A stretch of 64,000 nt of DNA from Actinomycetospora termitidis (GTDB lineage Bacteria; Actinomycetota; Actinomycetes; Mycobacteriales; Pseudonocardiaceae). Positions 1 to 8,037 of the stretch are shown piece by piece. The stretch covers positions 248,001-312,000 of the forward strand of contig NZ_JASVWF010000002.1 of NCBI RefSeq assembly GCF_030286555.1. The letters are read 5' to 3'. A program made the position numbers and the translations under genes. Numbering within the stretch: the stretch's first letter is position 1; each line of letters opens with the position of its first letter. Below the pieces are notes generated by a model. The model did not search any database. It was not told the origin of the DNA and worked only from the letters and a program-made list of their open reading frames with translations.

Positions 1-528
1 CAGGTCCGGTCCCGCGGGCTTCCCCGGGCCGCCCGGCCGGTTGCCGCCTCCGTTGTCGGGCTTGGCGGGGGACGGCGGGGTCTTCGGCGGGTCGGTGACC
101 TCGACCGGTGTCTTGGGCGGGTTGGTGCCGTCGCAGTCGAGGCCGGCCTTCACCGCCGCGTCCACGGCCTGGGAGAGGTTCATCGCGGCGCCCTTGCGAG
201 TGGAGTCGGCCGCGGCCTCGGCCGTCATGGCCTGGTTGTGGGCGGCACGCGCAGCGGTCAACTTCGTCTGCAGATCGGCGTCGTTCGGTGCGGCGTTCGC
301 CGCCGACTCGGCCTCGGTCACCGCCGACGATGCGTTGGTGAGCTTGGTCTTGGCGTCGTCGTAGGCGGCTTCAGCGGTGGTCTTGGCCTTCTTCGCGGTG
401 GCCACCGCCACACACTTCGGGTCGCTGCTGTCCTGCGCGGAAGCACTCCCGGCGCTGAGCAGGAGCCCAGCGGCCATCACCGCTGCGCCGAGGCCGGCGA
501 CCAGCCGACGGTGCACGAGAACCGACAA
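1..528 (-). CDS. Secreted Ala/Lys-rich protein with proline-rich tail (partial)
   Basis: The gene runs leftward out of the window, so only the first 176 codons are seen. The chosen start is TTG at 528, preceded by GGGGGA four bases upstream; GTG at 516 is the alternative. Residues 1-31 form a Sec signal peptide: two Arg, a hydrophobic stretch LVAGLGAAVMAAGLLL, then a SASA-Q cleavage site. The mature part starts with a Cys (PKCVAV), continues as about 85 residues of Ala/Lys/Glu/Thr helix that looks coiled-coil, has a second Cys (GLDCDG), and then turns into a Pro/Gly-rich tail rich in PPKTP and GGPGKP. The two cysteines could form a disulphide outside the cell. I do not recognise a family. It is probably a surface or wall-associated protein; that role is inference from composition. 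Confidence 0.75.
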   Translation of the reverse strand, partial: MSVLVHRRLVAGLGAAVMAAGLLLSAGSASAQDSSDPKCVAVATAKKAKTTAEAAYDDAKTKLTNASSAVTEAESAANAAPNDADLQTKLTAARAAHNQAMTAEAAADSTRKGAAMNLSQAVDAAVKAGLDCDGTNPPKTPVEVTDPPKTPPSPAKPDNGGGNRPGGPGKPAGPDL

Positions 529-620
529 GATTTCCCCCAGGGTCAGACAGCGACTGATCACCACCTCGACCGGAAGAGCCTCATCGTTACATCGCGCAGA
601 CCTTTCCGTCATCGACACGT

Positions 621-634
621 GATTCGACGGAATC
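621..634. promoter_or_regulatory. Short inverted repeat in divergent intergenic region
   Basis: GATTC-GACG-GAATC is a perfect 5-bp inverted repeat in the 219-bp gap between two divergent genes. It is flanked on both sides by copies of TCGACAC (612-618 and 633-639). It could be an operator, but arms this short also occur by chance. Confidence 0.25.
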
Positions 635-747
635 GACACGGAGACACGTGCAGGTCCGCGCGTGCCGCTGGTCCGGACGGGTCATCGGGGTAACGAGCAA
701 CGAGATCTCGGCGACGCTCCCGGCAGGCAGCTCGTCGGGAGGTCTCG

Positions 748-2778
748 GTGTCGTTCTACCTGCGCAAGAGCATCGGTCTCGGGCCGATGAAGGTGTCGCT
801 GTCGTCCCGCGGCATCGGCGCGTCGGTCGGAGTACCGGGGTTGCGGGTGGGCGCCGGCCCACGAGGTGCTTACGTGTCGCTCGCCGGCGGAGCCGTCACG
901 TACCGGGCGGCCGCTCGACGAACCAGAAGTGCGACCTCGGCAGCGTCGCCGTTCTCGAGCCCGCCTGCGCCACCGTCGCTGCTGCGGCCGAGTGACGTGG
1001 TCCTGTCGGACGTGACGGGTGCGACGACCTCGGAGATGTCGCAGACCGACGCCAGTGACCTCGTGCGCCAGCTCAACGACGCGGCCGGTTCGCCCCTCTG
1101 GTGGCCCTGGGTGCTCGTCGCGAGCCTCGTCAGCTGCGTGCTCATGCCGTTCCTGCTGCTCGTCGGGCTGCCGCTGACCCTGTGGGTCGCCTGGAAGGAC
1201 ACGATCCGGCGCACCGTCGTCGTGTTCTACGACGTCCAGGACCAGGAAGCGCGGCACTACCAGCACCTCGTCGACTCCTTCACCGAAGCCGGACGGAGTC
1301 GCATGGCCTGGCACGTGGTCGCGGCCGGCGCCGTCACCACCACCTACCAGCACAAGGTCAACGCCGGCGCGTCGGCGGTGGTGGACCGGCTCGCGGTGAG
1401 CCGCACGATCGACGGTCCCCGGCATCTGCGGGCCAACATCGCCGTGCCCACGCTCAGTACCTCACGGCGATCGCTGCATTTCCTGCCCGACCGCATCCTC
1501 GTCCGTGACGGTCGTCGGTACGCGGACGTGCCCTACGTGAATCTGCGCGTCGATCACCGCCTTCAGCGCTTCATCGAGTCCGGCGCCGTACCGTCCGACG
1601 GTCGCGTCGTCGACTACACGTGGCGCTTCGTGAACAAGTCCGGCGGTCCGGATCGACGCTTCAAGGACAACCGGCAGCTCCCGGTCCTCGAGTACGGCCG
1701 ACTGACGCTCGACTCTCCGAACGGCTACAGCGCTGTGCTGGACTTCTCCACACCGGCTGCCGGCGGAGCACTGCACGACGGGCTCGTGGAGATGGCGGCC
1801 CCGAGGGTGATGCCAACACAGCTACGTCCCACCCGGGCCGCGCCGCCACCCAGGCAGCCTGTACCGCCGCGTCCCGCATGGGCTCCGATCGGCCGGCCCG
1901 CGCCCGCGCCTTCGACCCCGTCTTCGTCGGGGAGGCATCGGGGTGCCGGGGAGTCCGTCGACCTCGACGCGGTGCTCGCGCAGCACCGCCGGCCGGTGCT
2001 TCGGCGTCGACGGCTGTCGGCCGACGGGCGGGTGAGCGTGGTGGGGGAGAAGCACTACCAGGAGCCCCTCGTGCGGGTGGCCCGCGGAGCGACCCTCGGC
2101 TATGACTGGGATGCACTCCCCGAGGTCCCGGTCCTGCTCGTCGCGGAGCCTGCCAACCGCCACGACTCGCGGGCAGTACGTGTCGACGTCCTGATCGACG
2201 GCGGCAGCAGGTGCATCGGCTACCTCTCGCGGGAGGATGCCGCGCTCTACCAACCCCATCTCCTGCGGCTCGAAGCGTCCGGCCTCGTCGGGACCTGCCC
2301 GGGACGCATCACGGGCGGAGGCCCGAACCCCTACGGCCTGTACCTGCACCTGGCCGGTCCCGACGAGCTGCTCATCGAGAACCTCCCGGACGACCATGAC
2401 GTCCTCCCCGCAGAGCGGGATGTGACCGTGACCCGAGAGGAGCACCACCAGGAGGTCCTCGCCGCCCACCACCACGGCGGCCCCGGACGTACCCGTCTGC
2501 TCGCCACTGTGTCCTCGTCCTCGGTCAGCGCGGGGAAGTACGCCGGCGACTACGCCATCGAGGTGCGGATCGACGGCAGGCGGGTCGGCGAGCTGACGGC
2601 GGCCATGAGCGCGCGCTACCGCTCACTGGTCGTCGCAGCCGAGTCGACCAGCGGCCCGCCCAGCTGCGAGTCACTGGTCACCCACGGGCACCGCGGTTTC
2701 CAGATCGAACTCCGGATGCCGAAGGCATCCGCTGCGTCGACATCGCCCGGCGGACGAGCCGTTGCTCCCGCGTCCTGA
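748..2778 (+). CDS. DUF4236 protein with HIRAN-like domain
   Basis: 676 residues from GTG at 748, with GGGAGG five bases upstream. Residues 1-53 match the DUF4236 pattern (FYLRKS, LGP, a Ser-rich strand, GLRVGAGPRGAYV). A Ser/Pro-rich spacer follows, then one or two membrane segments at about 117-149 (LWWPWVLVASLVSCVLMPFL onward). A 200-residue globular part and a Pro-rich linker come next. At about 430-545 a HIRAN-like module is visible: VVGEKHYQ, then LVAEPANRHDSRAVRVDV, then IGYLSREDAALYQP. A second beta-rich repeat of similar flavour sits at 585-665 (YAIEVRIDGRRVGELTAAMS). DUF4236 has no known function; HIRAN domains in other proteins bind DNA ends. The gene stands alone between a secreted protein and a convergent TetR gene. 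Confidence 0.8.
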   Translation: MSFYLRKSIGLGPMKVSLSSRGIGASVGVPGLRVGAGPRGAYVSLAGGAVTYRAAARRTRSATSAASPFSSPPAPPSLLRPSDVVLSDVTGATTSEMSQTDASDLVRQLNDAAGSPLWWPWVLVASLVSCVLMPFLLLVGLPLTLWVAWKDTIRRTVVVFYDVQDQEARHYQHLVDSFTEAGRSRMAWHVVAAGAVTTTYQHKVNAGASAVVDRLAVSRTIDGPRHLRANIAVPTLSTSRRSLHFLPDRILVRDGRRYADVPYVNLRVDHRLQRFIESGAVPSDGRVVDYTWRFVNKSGGPDRRFKDNRQLPVLEYGRLTLDSPNGYSAVLDFSTPAAGGALHDGLVEMAAPRVMPTQLRPTRAAPPPRQPVPPRPAWAPIGRPAPAPSTPSSSGRHRGAGESVDLDAVLAQHRRPVLRRRRLSADGRVSVVGEKHYQEPLVRVARGATLGYDWDALPEVPVLLVAEPANRHDSRAVRVDVLIDGGSRCIGYLSREDAALYQPHLLRLEASGLVGTCPGRITGGGPNPYGLYLHLAGPDELLIENLPDDHDVLPAERDVTVTREEHHQEVLAAHHHGGPGRTRLLATVSSSSVSAGKYAGDYAIEVRIDGRRVGELTAAMSARYRSLVVAAESTSGPPSCESLVTHGHRGFQIELRMPKASAASTSPGGRAVAPAS

Positions 2779-2819
2779 GCAGACCCTGATCGAAGGGGCT
2801 GTCGGGTGTCGCGTGCTCG

Positions 2820-3491
2820 TCACCGCTGGGCGACGCCGCGTAGCGCGAGGCGGGCCAGTCGTCGGGCCGTCGGCGGGTCGATGGTCCCGGCGGCGAGGAC
2901 CAGGCGCATGACGGCGGGTCCGAAGAGGAGGTCGATCCCGTCGTCGGGGTCGACGTCGGCGGCGAGTTGGCCGCGGTCGATCCCGGCCTGCCAGAGCTCG
3001 CGGACGTCGTGGCGGCGGACGGCGAAGAACCGGTCGGCCAGCATCTCGGCGAGGTCCGGTTCCCGGACGGCCACGGCGAGCAGTTCGGCGTATACGATTC
3101 CTTCGCGTTCGCGGTAGTGCTCGGCGAGCCGGCCGGCCAGCGCGACGAGGTCCTCGACGGCGTCCCCGGTGTCGACCGGGCGGACCGCGGTGTCGACCCG
3201 GCGGGCGAAGGCATCGACGGCCAGGGCGGTCCGGTGGGGCCATCGCCGGTAGATCGCGGGCTTGCCGATGCCGCTGCGGCGGCTGACCGCCTCGATGGTG
3301 CAGGCGTCGAGGCCGCCCTCGAGCAGCAGCGCGTGCGCGGTGTCGAGGACCGCGTCCTCGAGGCGCTCGTCGCGGGGGCGGCCGGGCGGACGCCGGCCGA
3401 CGGCGCGGCCCGCTCCGTCTCCCATGCCTGCTCCCATCGATGCGGCGCCGCCTTCGGGTGCCGAGCGTAGGCAGTCGCACTTGCCGACCAC
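2820..3491 (-). CDS. TetR-family transcriptional repressor
   Basis: The helix-turn-helix domain reads LEDAVLDTAHALLLEGGLDACTIEAVSRRSGIGKPAIYRRW at about residues 43-85, followed by a TetR C-terminal domain ending LVLAAGTIDPPTARRLARLA. I chose GTG at 3491 because AAAGGAGG (3504-3497) lies five bases upstream; the GTG at 3497 overlaps that site, so it is unlikely. The protein is 223 residues. It diverges from the hydrolase/aldo-keto reductase operon starting at 3530, and the gap holds a near-palindrome, so repression of that operon and of itself is likely. A decayed copy of its C-terminus lies at 10558-10701. Confidence 0.88.
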   Translation of the reverse strand: MVGKCDCLRSAPEGGAASMGAGMGDGAGRAVGRRPPGRPRDERLEDAVLDTAHALLLEGGLDACTIEAVSRRSGIGKPAIYRRWPHRTALAVDAFARRVDTAVRPVDTGDAVEDLVALAGRLAEHYREREGIVYAELLAVAVREPDLAEMLADRFFAVRRHDVRELWQAGIDRGQLAADVDPDDGIDLLFGPAVMRLVLAAGTIDPPTARRLARLALRGVAQR

Positions 3492-3506
3492 CTCCACCTC
3501 CTTTAC

Positions 3507-3526
3507 GTTACGAAACGTACCGTAAC
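3507..3526. promoter_or_regulatory. Probable TetR operator
   Basis: GTTACGAAACGTACCGTAAC is a near-perfect 20-bp palindrome (outer arms GTTACG/CGTAAC, inner CGT/ACG; 16 of 20 positions symmetric). It lies between the divergent TetR gene and the hydrolase gene and ends three bases before the ATG at 3530, so bound repressor would cover the start of the plus-strand transcript. Confidence 0.65.
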
Positions 3527-3529
3527 TAA

Positions 3530-4324
3530 ATGGAGGTCATCGTGCTCCCTCTCACGGATCGGCCCGCCGTCGCACGGGAATCGACGGCAGGACCGACTCT
3601 GGTGATGTCCCACTCGTTCGCCTTCGCCCGCCGGGAGTGGACTGAAGCCGCGGAGCTGCTGTCGGCGAGGTACCGGACGGTCGCGCTCGACATGCCGGGG
3701 TTCGGCGAGGCCGCGGACGACACCGACGGGTTGTCGATCGAGCTGATGTGCCGCCGTGTCGCCGACACGATCCGGGAGCTGGAGCTGACGCGCTACGTGC
3801 TCGTCGGTCACTCGATGACCGGCAAGGTCATGCAGATCCTGGCCGGCCACGCCGGGAAGGACCTGGGACTGTCCGAGCCGCCGGAGAAGACGGTCCTGAT
3901 CACCCCGACGCCCCTCGGCACGGAGGTCGGTGGTACGGAGTTCCGGCGGGAGCTGCGGGAGATGCCCCTCGACCGGGCCGACGCCGAGGCCTTCGTCGAC
4001 GCACGGGTCGCCACGCCGATCACCGACGAGCAACGGCGCCGCACGGTCGAGGACTTCCTCGCGACCAGCCGGACCGCCTGGGAATGGTGGCTCGACAGCG
4101 GCACCTACGAGGACTGGGTCGAGCGCGCCGCGCCGGTGGAGACCGAGGCCCTCGTCGTCGTCGCCGACCTCGATCCCACCTGGGGCCTGGAGATGCAGAC
4201 CGAGCTCACACTCCCTCACCTCGCGCACCACCGGGTGGTCACGGTGGCGTGCGGCCACAGCGTCCCGCTCGAAGCTCCCCGACGGCTCGCGGAGCTGATC
4301 ACCGAGTTCGTGGAGCAGGGGTGA
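3530..4324 (+). CDS. Alpha/beta-fold hydrolase
   Basis: 264 residues, a soluble alpha/beta hydrolase. The oxyanion region is VMSHSFAF near residue 26, the nucleophile elbow is GHSMTG with Ser95, the acid is probably Asp215 (VVVADLDP) and the base His243 (CGHSVP). No Shine-Dalgarno precedes the ATG, and the presumed operator abuts it, so the transcript may be leaderless. The stop overlaps the ATG of the aldo/keto reductase (TGATG), so the two are co-translated. The substrate is unknown; the pairing with a reductase and a TetR repressor suggests a small inducible detoxification or catabolic unit. Confidence 0.85.
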   Translation: MEVIVLPLTDRPAVARESTAGPTLVMSHSFAFARREWTEAAELLSARYRTVALDMPGFGEAADDTDGLSIELMCRRVADTIRELELTRYVLVGHSMTGKVMQILAGHAGKDLGLSEPPEKTVLITPTPLGTEVGGTEFRRELREMPLDRADAEAFVDARVATPITDEQRRRTVEDFLATSRTAWEWWLDSGTYEDWVERAAPVETEALVVVADLDPTWGLEMQTELTLPHLAHHRVVTVACGHSVPLEAPRRLAELITEFVEQG

Positions 4325-5283
4325 TGACGGCGCCCGGGGGCACCGGCCTGCGAGTCGGCCCGATCGGTCTCGGCTGCATGGGGATGAGCGGGACCTACGG
4401 GCCTGCCGACTGGGACCGGTCGGTCGCGACGATCCACCGGGCACTGGACCTCGGGGTGACGCTGTTCGACACCGCGGATATCTACGGTCGCGGGCACAAC
4501 GAGGTGCTGCTGGGCCGGGCGTTGCACGGTCGTCGGGACGGCGTGCAGATCGCGACGAAGTTCGGCATCGACCGCAGCCTCGGTCGGGACGGGCAGTGGG
4601 CGCGGGGCGAGGCCGGCTACGTCCGAGCCTCCTGCGACGCGTCACTGCTCCGGCTCGGCGTCGACGAGATCGATCTGTACTACGTCCACCGGCCTCCGTC
4701 CGACGTGGAGGTCGAGGAGACGATCGGCGCGATGGCGGAGCTCGTCGACGCCGGCAAGGTCCGCCACCTCGGGGTGTCGGAGTTCGACGCCGGACTGCTG
4801 CAGCGCGCACACGCGGTCCACCCGATCGCCGTCATGCAGAGCGAGTACTCCCTGTGGACCCGCGAGGTCGAGGCGACCGCCCCGGTGCTCGCCGACCTGG
4901 GGATCGGGCTGGTGGCGTTCTCACCCCTGGGTCGTGGCTTCCTCACCGGAGAGCTCGACCGCACGGCGTTGACCCCGACCGACTTCCGGGCGCGCAACGC
5001 CCGCTTCGTCGGGGCGGCCGGTGACGCCAACGAGGCCCTCGCCGCGGAGGTCCGCCGGATCGCGACGCGGCTCGGTGCCTCCCCGGCGCAGGTCGCGATC
5101 AGCTGGGTGTACGCCCAACGGCAGCGGCTGGGGATCGAGATCGTCGCGATCCCCGGCACCACGAACCCGGACAACGTCGAGCGCAACGTCGCCGCTCTCG
5201 GCGTTGACCTCGACGCCGAGGCGCGGGACGCCCTCGCACCCCTGGCCGACCTGGTGCACGGCGAGCGCTACGGCGTCGGCTGA
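4324..5283 (+). CDS. Aldo/keto reductase
   Basis: 319 residues, NADPH-dependent (beta/alpha)8 oxidoreductase reducing aldehydes or ketones. The catalytic tetrad is visible: Asp49 and Tyr54 in FDTADIYG, Lys79 in IATKFG, His122 in LYYVHRPP. The N-terminus GLGCMGMSGTYG and the C-terminal IVAIPGTTNPDNVERNV (cofactor-binding loop) are typical of the YajO/PdxI-like group. The start overlaps the stop of the hydrolase upstream, so the two form an operon probably controlled by the TetR at 2820. Length and key residues are intact. Confidence 0.9.
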   Translation: MTAPGGTGLRVGPIGLGCMGMSGTYGPADWDRSVATIHRALDLGVTLFDTADIYGRGHNEVLLGRALHGRRDGVQIATKFGIDRSLGRDGQWARGEAGYVRASCDASLLRLGVDEIDLYYVHRPPSDVEVEETIGAMAELVDAGKVRHLGVSEFDAGLLQRAHAVHPIAVMQSEYSLWTREVEATAPVLADLGIGLVAFSPLGRGFLTGELDRTALTPTDFRARNARFVGAAGDANEALAAEVRRIATRLGASPAQVAISWVYAQRQRLGIEIVAIPGTTNPDNVERNVAALGVDLDAEARDALAPLADLVHGERYGVG

Positions 5284-5292
5284 CGGGCGTGC

Positions 5293-5331
5293 CGCGGGCC
5301 GGCGACGTCGGGCGAACCACCAGGGCCCGCG
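5293..5331. terminator. Possible bidirectional terminator hairpin
   Basis: CGCGGGCC (5293-5300) and GGCCCGCG (5324-5331) form an 8-bp GC stem in the short gap between two convergent genes. The 23-base loop is long and there is no T-tract, so this is tentative. Confidence 0.3.
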
Positions 5332-5341
5332 AGGGCGGACG

Positions 5342-6352
5342 TCAGCGGCGCAGCGTCTCCGACGGGAGTTCGCCGTACTTGTGGCGGTACTGCTCCGAGA
5401 ACCGCCCCGGGTGGAGGAAGCCCCACGCCGCGGCCCGCGCGGTCACCGAGGTGTCGCCGGGGTGGGCGGCGGCCAGCTCGGCATGCACGCGCGAGAGTCG
5501 TGTGTCGCGGATGTACTCGCTGGGGCTGACGCCCAGGTTGCGGGCGAAGGTGACCTGCAGGGTGCGGGTGGACACACCGACGTGCCGGGCGAGCTGGGGG
5601 ACGCTCATCGCCTCGTGCGCGTGGGCCTCGATGTAGTCGATGGACCGGCGCATGATCGTCGGGCGGTCCTCGGCGCGCGGGGTGCGCAGCGCGTCGGAGT
5701 ACTGATGGGGCACCCCGAAGAGCAGCGCCGTCATCACGTAGGTCTCGAGCTGGGCGCGTGCCAGCAACGCCATCCCGCCCGGACGGTCGACCTCGGTCTG
5801 CAGGAGGCGCACCGCGGCCATGAGGGCGGCTCCGGGCCCCGTGCTGAGGTCCATGGAGACGTCGAACGCCACCGGGTGGTGCACGGAGCGGCCGAGCAGT
5901 CCACCGAGGTGCTCCTCGAGCGGTCCACGGGGGAACTTCATGGCGAACTGGGCGGCCTCCGGGGCCCATCTGACGGTGGATGCCTCCCCGGGCAACAGCA
6001 CGGCTCCGCTGCGCCCGCCCTCGGTGATCACATGGTCCTTGCCGGCCCGGCGGGTGACCTCGGTGCGGCCGCGCAAGGTGAGGTTGACGTGGTAGCAGCG
6101 CTCGAGCGGCGGCAGGTCCAGCGAGGCCTCGGCGCCGTAGACCAGGTATCCGAGCGTGAGCCGTTCGGAGGCGACGCTGTTCAGGCGGGCGTCGAGCGGT
6201 CGCCCGCCTGCCGAGTCGAGCTCGTGCGGGACGTAGACCTCGGTGATGACGTGCCGGGCCTCGTCGACGTCGGCCGTGTTCATGACGGGGTACTGCGCGA
6301 GCGGTTCGGCGACTCCCGCCACGGGTCGTTCCATCGTGCACAGTGCCGTCAC
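5342..6352 (-). CDS. AraC-family transcriptional regulator
   Basis: 336 residues. The N-terminal 180 residues look like the AraC-binding domain of the AraC/FeaR type (LTLGYLVYGAEASLDLPPLERCYHVNLTLRGRTEV; cupin-like). The C-terminal 100 residues hold the two AraC helix-turn-helix motifs (SVPQLARHVGVSTRTLQVTF and ending HPGRFSEQYRHKYGELP). GTG at 6352 is preferred because GGGAGG lies seven bases upstream; an in-frame GTG at 6367 has none. It diverges from a GntR gene across a gap carrying GCAATCG repeats and is convergent with the aldo/keto reductase. A likely target is the flavin monooxygenase cluster at 7.3-10.5 kb, but this is inference. Confidence 0.88.
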   Translation of the reverse strand: MTALCTMERPVAGVAEPLAQYPVMNTADVDEARHVITEVYVPHELDSAGGRPLDARLNSVASERLTLGYLVYGAEASLDLPPLERCYHVNLTLRGRTEVTRRAGKDHVITEGGRSGAVLLPGEASTVRWAPEAAQFAMKFPRGPLEEHLGGLLGRSVHHPVAFDVSMDLSTGPGAALMAAVRLLQTEVDRPGGMALLARAQLETYVMTALLFGVPHQYSDALRTPRAEDRPTIMRRSIDYIEAHAHEAMSVPQLARHVGVSTRTLQVTFARNLGVSPSEYIRDTRLSRVHAELAAAHPGDTSVTARAAAWGFLHPGRFSEQYRHKYGELPSETLRR

Positions 6353-6401
6353 GCCGCCGCCTCCCACTCAACCCCGAGTGTCCTGGGGCACAGTGATACG
6401 T

Positions 6402-6484
6402 ATGCAATCGCGACGCAATCGACCGGCGTCCGCTCGCTAGTTAGGGCACGACCTCGGGTGGTGGACGACAGGTCGCATGCAATC
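6402..6484. promoter_or_regulatory. Three direct repeats of (A)YGCAATC in divergent promoter
   Basis: ATGCAATC occurs at 6402-6409, ACGCAATC at 6413-6420 and ATGCAATC at 6477-6484. The first two extend to GCAATCG and are spaced 11 bp apart, one helical turn, as expected for an AraC-type binding site. The third touches the ATG at 6485. An ATACGTAT palindrome at 6397-6404 overlaps the first copy. Confidence 0.45.
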
Positions 6485-7291
6485 ATGGGACTCATGACCG
6501 GAACGCATCCGCACCCGGACGAGGAGGCGGGGGCCCGGTCGACCGCCTATCGCCGCATCCGGGAGGACATCGTCGGCGGTGTGCTCGCGCCGGGGTGGTG
6601 GGTGCGCGAGGGGGCCCTCGCCGAGCAGCTCGGGGTCAGCCGTACGCCGGTGCGTGAGGCCCTGAACGCCCTCGCCGCCGAGGGGCTGGTGGAGATCGTC
6701 CGCCACCGGGGAGCGCGGGTCCTGCCCTGGACGATGCGCGACGTCGACGAGGTCTACTCGATCCGGGCGGTCCTCGAGGGCGAGGGTGCCCGGCTGGCCG
6801 CGATCCGGGCCTCGGACGAGGAGGTCCAAGGGCTGTGGGAGTCGGCCGAGCGGTTCGAGCAGGCAGCCCGGGAGCTCGTCGACCTGCGCGCTCGGGGCCG
6901 CGGCGGCGACGCGGCGGCGCGCGGTGCGGTCGACGCCGTGACCGAGGCCAACGGCGTCCTGCACCGGGCGGTGCTCACAGCCGCGGGTAGCCCACGGCTC
7001 ACGGTGTTGCTGCGCTCCTTGTCCTCGGAGGCGCGGATCGGGCAGGTCTTCCACCACTACACCGACGCCGACCTGACCCGGAGCATGGTCGGTCACCACG
7101 ACATCGTGCTCGGCATCGAGCGCCACGATGCTCCGCTGGCCGAGTCGGCGATGCGCTCGCACATCCTGGCCGCTCGCCACGCCGCTGCCCGGAGCGCCAG
7201 TGACGCTCCCGCCCCGTCCACCAGGGGAACTGCGCAGATCGACCGCGACCGTGCGCGAGAAGGATGGGGCCGTGGCCAAGGCGTTCCCTAG
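6485..7291 (+). CDS. GntR-family regulator, FadR/FCD subfamily
   Basis: 268 residues. A winged helix is at about residues 18-85 (TAYRRIREDIVGGVLAPGWW, EQLGVSRTPVREALNALAAEGLVEIV). The C-terminal FCD domain (about 90-230) carries the usual metal-binding pattern: LHRAVLTAAGSPRLTVLLRSL, then the VGHHDIVLGIERHDAPLAESAM helix and a final His-containing helix (SHILAARHAA). FCD regulators usually sense organic acids. ATG at 6485 is used; ATG at 6494 is an alternative. It precedes the flavin reductase gene by 44 bases and probably controls the cluster to 10.45 kb. Confidence 0.88.
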   Translation: MGLMTGTHPHPDEEAGARSTAYRRIREDIVGGVLAPGWWVREGALAEQLGVSRTPVREALNALAAEGLVEIVRHRGARVLPWTMRDVDEVYSIRAVLEGEGARLAAIRASDEEVQGLWESAERFEQAARELVDLRARGRGGDAAARGAVDAVTEANGVLHRAVLTAAGSPRLTVLLRSLSSEARIGQVFHHYTDADLTRSMVGHHDIVLGIERHDAPLAESAMRSHILAARHAAARSASDAPAPSTRGTAQIDRDRAREGWGRGQGVP

Positions 7292-7335
7292 CGTCGTCCG
7301 GAGCAGGAATCAACGTGGATCCGGGGGTTGCACTG

Positions 7336-7824
7336 ATGTCGATCGACGCCGACCGGTTCCGCGCGGTCCTCGGGCATTTCCCTTCGGGGGTCACGATCGT
7401 CACCGGCATCGCGAAGGGTGAACCGGTCGGGTTCACCTGTCAGTCGTTCTCCTCGCTGTCGTTGGATCCGCCGCTGGTGGTGCTGCTCCCGAGCCTGTCG
7501 TCCACGAGCTGGCCACGGATCGCGGACACGGGCCGGTTCTGCATCAACGTGCTCGCCGAGCACCAGGGGGGTCTCAGCACCCGCTTCGCGCGGTCGGGAT
7601 CCGACAAGTTCAGCGGAGTCGCGTGGACGACCTCCTCGACGGGCGTCCCGGTCCTCGAGGGGGCGTGCGCGTCGATCGACTGCGAGATCGAGCAGGTCCA
7701 CCCGGGTGGGGACCACCTCGTGGTGATCGCCGCCGTGGTCGATCTCGCGGCCGACTCCGCTCGTGGTCCGCTGCTGTTCCACCGGGGCCGTTACGCCCGC
7801 CGGGCCGACGTGCACGAGGCCTGA
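7336..7824 (+). CDS. Flavin reductase (HpaC/DIM6-NTAB family)
   Basis: 162 residues, a short-chain NAD(P)H:flavin oxidoreductase that supplies reduced FMN or FAD to a partner monooxygenase. Family marks are FPSGVTIVTG, the FTCQSFSSLSLDPPLVVLLP strand, a FCINVLAEHQ segment and the C-terminal LLFHRGRY. ATG at 7336 has GGGGG eight bases upstream; in-frame GTG codons further upstream lack a clear site. The natural partner is the luciferase-family monooxygenase starting at 8038. Confidence 0.88.
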   Translation: MSIDADRFRAVLGHFPSGVTIVTGIAKGEPVGFTCQSFSSLSLDPPLVVLLPSLSSTSWPRIADTGRFCINVLAEHQGGLSTRFARSGSDKFSGVAWTTSSTGVPVLEGACASIDCEIEQVHPGGDHLVVIAAVVDLAADSARGPLLFHRGRYARRADVHEA

Positions 7825-7867
7825 CCGTCTCCGTCTCGACGGCGCGCTGCGGGCCCGACGACCGACG

Positions 7868-7885
7868 CCGCCGGCACGCCGGCGG
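7868..7885. terminator. GC-rich hairpin after the flavin reductase gene
   Basis: CCGCCGG-CACG-CCGGCGG forms a perfect 7-bp stem with a 4-base loop 44 bases after the stop codon. No T-tract follows, as is common in actinomycetes. It may separate the reductase gene from the monooxygenase gene, or attenuate read-through. Confidence 0.4.
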
Positions 7886-7988
7886 GGCGCGTGGATCGGA
7901 CAGACGACTGCGCATCGCGGATTTCAGCGACTCGGAAGCAATTCATACAGTGGTCCCGATCACGGTGCGGGAGGGCGTCGCGGCGCAG

Positions 7989-7996
7989 GTGATCAC
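7989..7996. promoter_or_regulatory. GTGATCAC palindrome upstream of the monooxygenase gene
   Basis: An 8-bp perfect palindrome lies about 42 bases before the ATG at 8038, in a 213-bp non-coding gap that also contains a locally AT-richer stretch (AATTCATACAG at 7940-7950) able to serve as a -10 region. It could be a site for the GntR or AraC regulator upstream. Weak evidence. Confidence 0.25.
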
Positions 7997-8037
7997 AGAT
8001 GTCGCGGGTACGCGTCGCAGATGACGGAGGAATATTC

